Of a stretch of 12,425 nt of DNA, positions 6,483 to 12,425 are shown one piece after another. Numbering within the stretch: the stretch's first letter is position 1; every line of letters starts with the position of its first letter. Made by a program: the position numbers and the translations under genes. The notes under the pieces are model-generated. The model was given only the letters and a program-made list of their open reading frames with translations, searched no databases and was not told where the DNA came from. This DNA is from JBDTCS01 sp039923455 (GTDB lineage Bacteria; Bacteroidota; Ignavibacteria; Palsa-1295), in assembly GCA_039923455.1 (NCBI GenBank), contig JBDTCS010000114.1, positions 1 through 12,425 of the forward strand. The letters are read 5' to 3'.

Positions 6483-7119
6483 AAGTTCACCACTCAATTG
6501 GACATTGTGGCTACAGGGCTCAAGACGAATCGAAGAGAAGATTGAATCCTTTGGTCAACTAACAGTAGGGTGGCTTTTTGGGGATGGCGTAGCTCCCTCA
6601 AATAAAACAATCAAGAGAGCCACCGATTTTGCTCAAGCAGCGATCTCGCTCGGAAATGATATTGATGCTTTCCCCGGCGCAGCGGGTGAAATCGGCATCG
6701 CAGTTTATGGGATTGGCTATTCCCAAGAATTCATTTTTGAGGTTGATAATACAATCACTTATATTTTAGATAAAGATGATGAGTCGGAATTGATTTATAC
6801 GCGAGACCTTAGTTTTGATCGTGCTCTAAATTATCTTACTGAATTAAAGAGTTTTTATTCTGAGCTAGAAATTCTCACTAACCTCAGTTCTAAAATATGG
6901 CTCGAACCTTCATCCGAGTTATCTCGAGAGAAAAACATTACAGTGATGCACAGCGAAGGATCTGCTCCTTGGCTTTTCGTCATTCAACCGATGGTAGCGG
7001 CCTCTCTGTATTCGATGAACAATGCGCCCAACTTGGAAACAAGAGTACCTGTGAGCACATCGCCGAATTCTATCACGAGCAAACGGAGATCCCTCATGCT
7101 TTATTCGGTTCCCCATTGA
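6472..7119 (+). CDS. Uncharacterised 'GW..G-G..PS' protein, second gene of the cassette
   Basis: The frame can start at ATG 6469 or ATG 6472 and runs to TGA at 7117-7119 (215 residues from 6472). Residues about 20-140 form a coherent domain: IEEKIESFGQLTVGWLFGDG, VAPSNKTIKRATDFAQAA, then DIDAFPGAAGEIGIAVYG and strands ending in SFDRALNYLTELKSFYSEL. I recognise the motif order (GW..G.G..PS, then a helix, FPG..GEI, alternating strands) from small uncharacterised bacterial proteins but cannot name a function. No signal peptide or membrane segment is seen. The last 73 codons run over the next gene in a different frame, and from about residue 176 the sequence (Met, Ser and Pro-rich) looks less like protein. 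The native end may lie earlier, or a frameshift may have occurred. Confidence 0.6.
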   Translation: MKNESSPLNWTLWLQGSRRIEEKIESFGQLTVGWLFGDGVAPSNKTIKRATDFAQAAISLGNDIDAFPGAAGEIGIAVYGIGYSQEFIFEVDNTITYILDKDDESELIYTRDLSFDRALNYLTELKSFYSELEILTNLSSKIWLEPSSELSREKNITVMHSEGSAPWLFVIQPMVAASLYSMNNAPNLETRVPVSTSPNSITSKRRSLMLYSVPH

Positions 7120-7145
7120 AGGACTCCCTCTTACAACTCAAATAA
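6897..7145 (+). CDS. Uncharacterised 'GLSVFD' protein, third gene of the cassette
   Basis: This 82-residue frame runs from ATG at 6897 to TAA at 7143-7145. It begins ARTFIRVISREKHYS and continues with SLAFRHSTDGSGLSVFDEQC, KSTCEHIAEFYHE and a hydrophobic end (HALFGSPLKDSLLQLK). The middle, an aromatic-basic AF.. followed by D.SGLSVFD and C.HI..FY, looks like a constrained fold and more protein-like than the overlapping frame at 6472-7119. It overlaps that frame by 223 bases. It could be a separate gene, or the true C-terminus of the upstream one reached by a -1 shift. I know no function. There is no clear Shine-Dalgarno sequence at 6897. Confidence 0.5.
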   Translation: MARTFIRVISREKHYSDAQRRICSLAFRHSTDGSGLSVFDEQCAQLGNKSTCEHIAEFYHEQTEIPHALFGSPLKDSLLQLK

Positions 7146-7330
7146 ACTATTCCCCAAGTAGCTCCGGAGATAATTGTCACGCAAACTTACTATTCAGTCC
7201 TAATCGGAAGGTCGCCGATGAGCTTGCGCGTAAATTCTTTAAGAAGTATCAAAATAGCTACACTATCTGCGACGGCAATGTGGAAAGACCTATGCTTGAG
7301 ACAGACTTACCCTTTCATCCAATTCAGTAA
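7142..7330 (+). other. Open frame without a start, possible gene remnant
   Basis: An in-frame open stretch ends at TAA 7328-7330. It has plausible composition (FSPNRKVADELARKFFKKYQ, then NSYTICDGNVERPMLETD) but no ATG, GTG or TTG near its left end, where it abuts the stop at 7145. It could be a decayed gene or chance. The rest of 7331-7460 shows only a 7-bp inverted repeat (TCCGACT 7407-7413, AGTCGGA 7436-7442). Confidence 0.2.
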
Positions 7331-7461
7331 GATCTAAGCGCCGCAACGGATATTTATTTCAGAATTCTGCTTGGCTCTCTCCGTGATCGGTCATATTATT
7401 CGCGTGTCCGACTAGGTTGCTTCCCTATCCTCAGAAGTCGGAAAGCAGCAAAGAATAAACT

Positions 7462-7489
7462 TCTACCCGGCGCTTACGCACCGGGCTAC
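7462..7489 (-). repeat. REP-like palindrome, left member of an inverted pair
   Basis: Read on the minus strand this is GTAGCCCGGTGCGTAAGCGC followed by CGGGTAG. The CCCGG/CCGGG stem encloses GTGCGTAAGCGC. It is the inverted counterpart of the element at 7629-7657, about 140 bases away. A separate hairpin GCTCC-TCC-GGAGC lies at 7499-7511. The GTAG before the stem is typical of REP elements. Confidence 0.55.
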
Positions 7490-7628
7490 AATTATGCCGC
7501 TCCTCCGGAGCTAAGAATCGGTGCGTCGACAGGGACAAATCGCGATCACGATTACTGCACCACATAAACATTTGGAATTTGACCTCTCCGCTACAATTTG
7601 CCACAGCGCCGTTAGGAGCAAAATAATT

Positions 7629-7657
7629 GGAGCCCAGTGCGTAAGCGCTGGGTTAAG
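7629..7657 (+). repeat. REP-like palindrome, right member of an inverted pair
   Basis: It reads GGAGCCCAGTGCGTAAGCGC then TGGGTTAAG, and folds as CCCAGTGC-GTAA-GCGCTGGG with one G-T pair. It shares the core GTGCGTAAGCGC with the inverted element at 7462-7489. A short imperfect hairpin GCGCC-GTA-GGTGC follows near 7680. No gene was seen across 7331-7743. Confidence 0.55.
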
Positions 7658-7743
7658 AACGTATTCTTTTTCCCAGAGCGCCGTAGGTGCGGATTATACG
7701 CGTTGCAGAGATCGAGATGGTGTGCCACTCCCCAGAGAGCTTG

Positions 7744-7786
7744 AAATCAAAAAATGCCGGACTGCATTTCTGCGGTCCGGCATTTT
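7744..7786 (-). terminator. Rho-independent terminator of the T9SS protein gene
   Basis: A perfect 12-bp inverted repeat AAAATGCCGGAC (7751-7762) / GTCCGGCATTTT (7775-7786) with a 12-base loop lies 18 bases past the minus-strand stop at 7804. On the minus strand the stem is followed by TTTTTTGATTT, an intrinsic terminator shape. Confidence 0.85.
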
Positions 7787-7803
7787 GGGATTGTTTGCGA
7801 ATT

Positions 7804-10800
7804 CTATTTTGCGAGAAGCACTCGGCGGGTTGCGATGTTGGTGCCGTCGGAGATGCGGATGAAGTAGGCGCCTGTCGCGAGTGAGGTCGCGTCGAACTTC
7901 GTGGTGTACGAGCCTACCTTCATTTGTACATGATCGACGAGCATAGCTACCGGATTGCCCAGCGCATCAAACACATTCATCGTAACCGTTGCATCGGAGT
8001 TCCGAAGTGTGAAGCCGATCGTTGTTTCGCCACGGAATGGATTCGGCGTGGGGACGCTGATCGAGAGCGGTGAACGGTCGCCGCGAAGTATCGCAGCAAT
8101 CGAAGCATCGCCGCACTTCGCATCGAAGTTGAATGCGCCATCCACTTGCGTCGAGGCAACATAACAAAGCACGGTGCCTTGTTGATCATAGAACACCACA
8201 TCGCTTGGTACGATCGCCGTGCCTTTATCGGTATCGAGCATGACTTGCATGCGCAACGTGCCGAGTGTTGTTTCATTCGTCAATGGGTTCGGGCTCGTAC
8301 CGCGGAATTGACGCGTTTCGGTTCCGGTCACAGGATCGAAGATCGCGCTGCCTACTTCCGATAGCGTGATGCCGGTTGGTGCATCGATCGTCGTGTAACG
8401 GAATGCATCACGACGCCACGTGACTTTGAATCCGTATCCAAACACTTCGCTCGAATTCGTCGAAGCAAATGGCTTGCTCATGATAAGCGGGACTGTGATC
8501 GGATCGTCCGCTTTACCACTGTAGGTCGCTTGCGCTGTTACGTTTCCAGCGCCGATGACCTCTTGAATGTTATCGCCGATGCCTTGTAGCTCGCGAATCA
8601 AGGTGTCCGTGCCGCTTGGTGTGACGTAGATAAACATCAGTGCCGCACTACGCGGACCGATTGCCGTTGGTGAGAATCTCACTGGTACGGTGACCTTTGC
8701 GTTCGGTCCGACATTCATCGGAAGTGTAAGCGGCGGTGCGAGTTGGAAGTCTGATGCATTCTGCCACGTTCCATTGTTCTCGATGCTTACCGAGATAAGC
8801 GAAGCGGTCTCACTCGAACTGTGATTGTCAAACTCGCCCGTCAGATCCTTCTGTCTGCAAGTGAACACCAATTTGTAATCGGCACCAAGCGCATCATAAC
8901 TTGTCGAGCTCGCACTCGCCTTCACCGGCTGCGTTGCAAGCGTAGCGCAATTTGTGCCGGTCGGATTGATCGAGAACGTTGCGTCATATTCACGTGCGGC
9001 ATTGCCGGCGGTGAATGTGATGGTCTCGATCTGCGATTTACCCGGAGTGAGTGTGTATGGTCCTTGTGGCGCAACGGTAAAGTTCGCAGCGTCCGCACCA
9101 CCAACCGTGATCGAACCGATATTCAGCACATCATTACCGGTGTTCTGCACGGTGAATGTACCGTTCAGGACCTGCGTGATGAGTGTCGTGCCAAGATCGA
9201 TTGTTGTTGCAGCACCCGGAGTCACGACGAGTTGCGGCGCTTTGCTATCGGCTTTGAGTGTCGCGACAAGATGCTCGCCGGAGTGGCCGTATGCATTGAA
9301 GAACGCAGTGCGCACACCGGAGAAGACGCCCTTCACCGTTGGATCGAACTCCAATGTATACGCAACGCCCGGAGCAGGAGCCGGATCGAGCACGACAGGA
9401 TAGCTACCATTGCCTGGCGTAAAGCTAACAACACGGAAGCTAGCGGCATCAGGGCCGGTGATGGAGACGCTATCGATGTTCTCCGAATTCACCGTGAGTG
9501 GATCGTAGATGGTGTCAACGATCCGATTCTTCGATGTGCAGATGGTGCTGAGGTCAAGATCATACGAGGTCAGCAGTGCGCCACGACCGAACGATTGACC
9601 GATGAGTATCGAAGTATCTTTTATCGAATGCAAAAACATTTGCGGGTTGAGCGTCTTAAATATGTCAAGCGTGTTGAACGATCCGTTGTGCGTCGGATGG
9701 AAGCAATAACTAATCATCACGGACTGACCCGGTTGAATTACGATCGGGAACACTTGTGCTGCATCAACAGAAAAATCTGCGTTGTTGAGCAAGTCAGCTT
9801 TCGTAATCGTAAGCGGTGCAGTGCCTTTGTTCGACACCTTCATATCCATACACTTCGTCTTACCGGTATCGACAACGCCGAAGTTGAGATCGGCAGTGTA
9901 GATAAGTGGCGTGATGCCTTGGCCGCTCAATGCGTAAATCACGGAATCGCAATCGAGCCCGACGACGAGTGAGTCGAATGTTGCGTTCACGATGCCGGTA
10001 TCGTTCGGTGTGTAGCAGATCGTGAGTTGTGCAGTCTCACCAGGTGCGAGAGTTTTTGTTAACGATGCAGGCGTGAGTTTGTAGATGCCACCCTTGCCTT
10101 TACCCATGATGTGCGTGCCAAACAAATTCACCGGTTGCTTTGCAGCGTTGGTGATTGTGATGGTCTGGCAACTATCGCTTTGCACGAGCACGGAGCCGAA
10201 TGCGAATGGTGGTGCGGGGCTTAGCGTGATCTTTGGTGCAGCATAGATATATTCATACACGGTGTCGTTACCTGCACGGTCGACGGTGTAGATCGCGGCA
10301 TAGGCATCTTGCAATGGATCGATGACGCTTAGCGTGTAGCTTGCGGTCGAATCGCCGGAATAAAAATTCGGATCGAGTGTGAAGAGATAATTAATCGCGG
10401 GCTTACTCCATCGCGGATCGGCTACTTCGGTGATCATGCTCACTTCTGCGATGCGTGTATCTTCGAAGGAGAATTTTGGTTGATGACGGCCTTCGATGAG
10501 CTTCGCAGTGTAGTTGCCGCACGTGCCAATGCGAGACTCGAGTGGTGGAAGTGTGTCAGGCGAAACAACATTCACCGCTTGACCCGTCGGCCAACCGTAC
10601 CCTTCATAATCGCTGAAGCCGTATTGATACATACCGAATGGTACGTTCGCGGTTGCGACGTAGGAGTTGGAGCCGCCTGGTATCTTCACACGGATCGCGG
10701 CCATCACGGGGTTCGTGCCCGGAAAACTTTGTTGACCAACTGCACCGTACGATGTGATGCCCTGCTTATTTATCTTGATCGTGTAGAGTGAATCGAGTTG

Positions 10801-12000
10801 CGAGATGACGGTTAGATAATTTACGAATGATCCATTCTTCGCAGGAAGTGGAGTGCGAAAGATCATGCGCTTTTCGAATTGCTCTTGCGCGGTCATCAAG
10901 ATCATAAACGGATCTGCAAGACCCGGGTCACCATTGAATCCCTGCGAATAGGAATATTGTGTGACAAGAAATTTTTTGTGATTGATCGACTTGAACACGG
11001 TTGCAACGAGTGTCGTCGGAAGCTCAGCCCACTCGCCTGCATTAAGACTGAATGGCCCGTTACCATTGTAGGTAATCTGGTTTCCATCTTCGCCAGACAT
11101 GATACGAATGTAGTCACCGCACCTCGTCCGACCAGCCATCGGCATATCGAAATATTGCGTGCCCCACTTGTCGACTGGCGGTGGCATTTCGAGAAGATGA
11201 TCGGCTGAAGACATATCCACGGTGATCGCGGAGATCTGATGTCCGGATAAAACTGCGACAGGTTTTGAACTCTCAACGAGCGATCCTGTGAGATCATCAT
11301 CGCCGATATAATTTCCTGTGCTCTGCACCATATACGTTTGGCCCTTCATCAGCGTGACGGTCCATTTATCACCAGGCTGATGCGATTCCGCGCCACTTGC
11401 ATCTTTCGTGTGTGCTTTGACGGTGATCGTAACAGTCGTATTATCTTGCGGTGCAACGATGACAAACTCTCCGACAGTCTTCACTCCTGCAAAATTTCCA
11501 TCGTAATAATTAACGGTATAATATTTTGTGCCGAGTGCAGCTGTTGGTAGGGCAAGAAATCCATCGGGCGAACCACCAAGAAATCCGGCACCACCATCCC
11601 ACACGTTGTAACCGTACACCGTCAGAGGTGCAGTCGAAGTGATATGCACTCCATTCGAAGTCGCGACTTCCGGCGTGCGGTCCACTCCGAGTCCATTCAG
11701 ATCCGCAGTGATTGCAGTGTTCGCGGCAAGCGTGTATTTCGTTGTCGAATTTCCGACCGTCACTTTCACAGTATTCGCGGTACCGGAAGCAAGAAAAAGT
11801 TGCGTCACATTGCGACCACCGCTAAAGTTCGGCATAAAGCCAACCCAGAAATCGGTGCCCATAGAAGTATTGCCTTGCGCAGTAGCCGAACGTACGCCGG
11901 CGAGACTGAACACGCAAAGTAGCGCGATCAAAATACGTCCTACAATTTTCATGCGATGATTCAGTGAAATAGCAAGAGACGAGGTAGAGTTGGTAGACAT
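7804..12000 (-). CDS. Large secreted T9SS-sorted protein with IgGFc-binding-type N-terminus and Ig-like repeats
   Basis: This is a 1,398-residue protein from ATG 12000 (the frame also opens at 12030). A typical signal peptide starts at the internal ATG 11952: MKIVGRILIALLCVFSLAGV, then RSATAQ before GNTS. Residues about 45-475 match the IgGFc-binding N-terminal domain: GTDFWVGFMPNF, SKPVAVLSGHQ, HLLEMPPPVDKWGTQYF and PFGMYQYGFS. Then come several ASH/HYDIN-type 'choice-of-anchor' Ig-like repeats (AFGSVLVQSDSCQTITITN; LNFGVVDTGKTKCMDMKVSN; GTFTVQNTGNDVLNI). Near 1170-1290 lies a cohesin-like module (DDPITVPLIMSK...). The last ~86 residues are a T9SS type A sorting domain: VPTPNPFRGETTIGFTLRN, VFDALGNPVAML, LATGAYFIRIS, ending RRVLLAK. 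It is probably exported to the periplasm, moved across the outer membrane by T9SS and kept on the surface or released. A role in adhesion is inference. It is monocistronic, with its own terminator. Confidence 0.93.
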   Translation of the reverse strand: MSTNSTSSLAISLNHRMKIVGRILIALLCVFSLAGVRSATAQGNTSMGTDFWVGFMPNFSGGRNVTQLFLASGTANTVKVTVGNSTTKYTLAANTAITADLNGLGVDRTPEVATSNGVHITSTAPLTVYGYNVWDGGAGFLGGSPDGFLALPTAALGTKYYTVNYYDGNFAGVKTVGEFVIVAPQDNTTVTITVKAHTKDASGAESHQPGDKWTVTLMKGQTYMVQSTGNYIGDDDLTGSLVESSKPVAVLSGHQISAITVDMSSADHLLEMPPPVDKWGTQYFDMPMAGRTRCGDYIRIMSGEDGNQITYNGNGPFSLNAGEWAELPTTLVATVFKSINHKKFLVTQYSYSQGFNGDPGLADPFMILMTAQEQFEKRMIFRTPLPAKNGSFVNYLTVISQLDSLYTIKINKQGITSYGAVGQQSFPGTNPVMAAIRVKIPGGSNSYVATANVPFGMYQYGFSDYEGYGWPTGQAVNVVSPDTLPPLESRIGTCGNYTAKLIEGRHQPKFSFEDTRIAEVSMITEVADPRWSKPAINYLFTLDPNFYSGDSTASYTLSVIDPLQDAYAAIYTVDRAGNDTVYEYIYAAPKITLSPAPPFAFGSVLVQSDSCQTITITNAAKQPVNLFGTHIMGKGKGGIYKLTPASLTKTLAPGETAQLTICYTPNDTGIVNATFDSLVVGLDCDSVIYALSGQGITPLIYTADLNFGVVDTGKTKCMDMKVSNKGTAPLTITKADLLNNADFSVDAAQVFPIVIQPGQSVMISYCFHPTHNGSFNTLDIFKTLNPQMFLHSIKDTSILIGQSFGRGALLTSYDLDLSTICTSKNRIVDTIYDPLTVNSENIDSVSITGPDAASFRVVSFTPGNGSYPVVLDPAPAPGVAYTLEFDPTVKGVFSGVRTAFFNAYGHSGEHLVATLKADSKAPQLVVTPGAATTIDLGTTLITQVLNGTFTVQNTGNDVLNIGSITVGGADAANFTVAPQGPYTLTPGKSQIETITFTAGNAAREYDATFSINPTGTNCATLATQPVKASASSTSYDALGADYKLVFTCRQKDLTGEFDNHSSSETASLISVSIENNGTWQNASDFQLAPPLTLPMNVGPNAKVTVPVRFSPTAIGPRSAALMFIYVTPSGTDTLIRELQGIGDNIQEVIGAGNVTAQATYSGKADDPITVPLIMSKPFASTNSSEVFGYGFKVTWRRDAFRYTTIDAPTGITLSEVGSAIFDPVTGTETRQFRGTSPNPLTNETTLGTLRMQVMLDTDKGTAIVPSDVVFYDQQGTVLCYVASTQVDGAFNFDAKCGDASIAAILRGDRSPLSISVPTPNPFRGETTIGFTLRNSDATVTMNVFDALGNPVAMLVDHVQMKVGSYTTKFDATSLATGAYFIRISDGTNIATRRVLLAK

Positions 12001-12129
12001 AATTTTGTAACGAAATTGCAAAACAGCCAAAGTTTCTTAGGCACACACCACTCCCCAGAGGCGATCCATGACTTCGGTCTACACTTACAACACCATGGAA
12101 CCAACATAGTTACACTCTGGAAATGCTTC
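12001..12129. other. Upstream region of the T9SS gene
   Basis: This AT-rich region holds no convincing gene. No good TTTG/TAnnTTTG or sigma70 promoter was found; AAACTTTG around 12028-12035 (minus) is one base off a -7 box. Short frames here are chance. Confidence 0.4.
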
Positions 12130-12175
12130 GCGGGTTTCATACGGGAAAGCTCCCGAAACCAATTATCCCAATAAT
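12130..12175. repeat. Structured intergenic element, two stacked hairpins
   Basis: GGTTT (12133-12137) pairs with AAACC (12156-12160), enclosing CGGGA-AAGC-TCCCG (12142-12155). Directly next to it is ATTAT-CCCA-ATAAT (12162-12175). It could be a terminator-like or REP-associated element. It adjoins the 122-bp tandem repeat. The stems are clear; function is not. Confidence 0.45.
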
Positions 12176-12186
12176 CAGGCCTCATT

Positions 12187-12425
12187 GAACCCGGTAGCCG
12201 CAGGCTTCAGCCTGCGCAGTCGGGGTGGGCTGAACCTCGCCAGGATCAAATATTCTGCCATCGACAACTCCGCAGGCTAAAGCCTGCGCCTACCATTCAA
12301 GAACCCCTGCACCCGGTAGCCGCAGGCTTCAGCCTGCGCAGTCGGGGTGGGCAGAACCTCGCCACGATCAAATATTCTGCCATCGACAACTCCGCAGGCT
12401 AAAGCCTGCGCCTACCATTCAAGCA
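12187..12425. repeat. Tandem 122-bp unit of paired inverted REP-like hairpins (BIME-like)
   Basis: Two units with a 122-base period are visible (GTAG at 12194 and again at 12316); the second reaches the window end. Each unit has one hairpin GTAG-C-CGCAGGCT-TC-AGCCTGCG (12194-12216, 12316-12338) and, 54 bases on, an inverted one CGCAGGCT-AA-AGCCTGCG-C-CTAC (12271-12293, 12393-12415). Every stem is a perfect 8 bp. The spacer repeats too (GTCGGGGTGGGC, AATATTCTGCCATCGACAAC) with two or three mismatches. GTAG/CTAC outside the stems fits REP elements moved by RAYT/TnpA-REP transposases; no such gene is in the window. Confidence 0.8.

Noticed and set aside
8821..9972. A 383-residue plus-strand open frame
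   Set aside because: It lies wholly antisense to the T9SS protein gene. Its product is rich in Arg, Cys and His with no recognisable motif, as expected from the complement of a real GC-rich gene.
11961..12185. Minus-strand 74-residue frame over the T9SS gene start and intergenic hairpins
   Set aside because: It is Trp/Cys-rich, overlaps the start of the T9SS gene out of frame and translates palindromic intergenic DNA; most likely spurious.
12187..12425. CRISPR array
   Set aside because: The period is 122 bases, the whole unit is repeated with no unique spacers, and the hairpins alternate in orientation.

Overview
The window looks like a genome fragment of a Bacteroidota/Chlorobiota-type (FCB group) bacterium. 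My best guess is a Kapabacteria- or Ignavibacteria-like lineage, but that is inference. The main evidence is a 1.4-kb-residue secreted protein with an IgGFc-binding-type N-terminal region, repeated Ig-like 'choice-of-anchor' modules and a C-terminal type IX secretion (T9SS) sorting domain. Weak or absent Shine-Dalgarno sequences and several GTG/TTG starts fit that group.

Layout. Positions 1-149 (minus) encode a piece of a phospholipase D/cardiolipin synthase-type protein. It breaks off abruptly beside an unrelated plus-strand reading frame (to 477), so the left edge may be a chimeric join or a degraded gene. Positions 491-4935 hold four minus-strand genes in the order fni (type 2 IPP isomerase), a trans-polyprenyl diphosphate synthase, ptsH (HPr) and ptsI (enzyme I). 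The first two make short-chain prenyl diphosphates. The last two are the general phosphocarriers of the PTS. No sugar permease (EIIB/EIIC) is present, and HPr keeps both His15 and Ser46, which points to a regulatory role.

Positions 5077-7145 form an AT-rich accessory stretch (sampled 60-base lines 37-40% GC, against 62% in a sampled line of the T9SS gene). It carries a small membrane protein, a decayed duplicate of the fni 5' end with its upstream region, a HigA-type antitoxin remnant that has lost its middle, and three small overlapping plus-strand frames: a DUF3467-like protein, a 'GW..G-G..PS' protein and a 'GLSVFD' protein. These three look like a compact cassette of uncharacterised function and are the best candidate here for an undescribed system.

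Positions 7146-7803 are non-coding or decayed. They contain an inverted pair of REP-like palindromes and a strong terminator for the large minus-strand T9SS protein gene (7804-12000). To the right of that gene lies a structured intergenic segment, then a 122-bp tandem repeat made of inverted REP-like hairpins flanked by GTAG/CTAC, which runs off the right edge.

No rRNA, tRNA, CRISPR array or intact transposase gene was seen.
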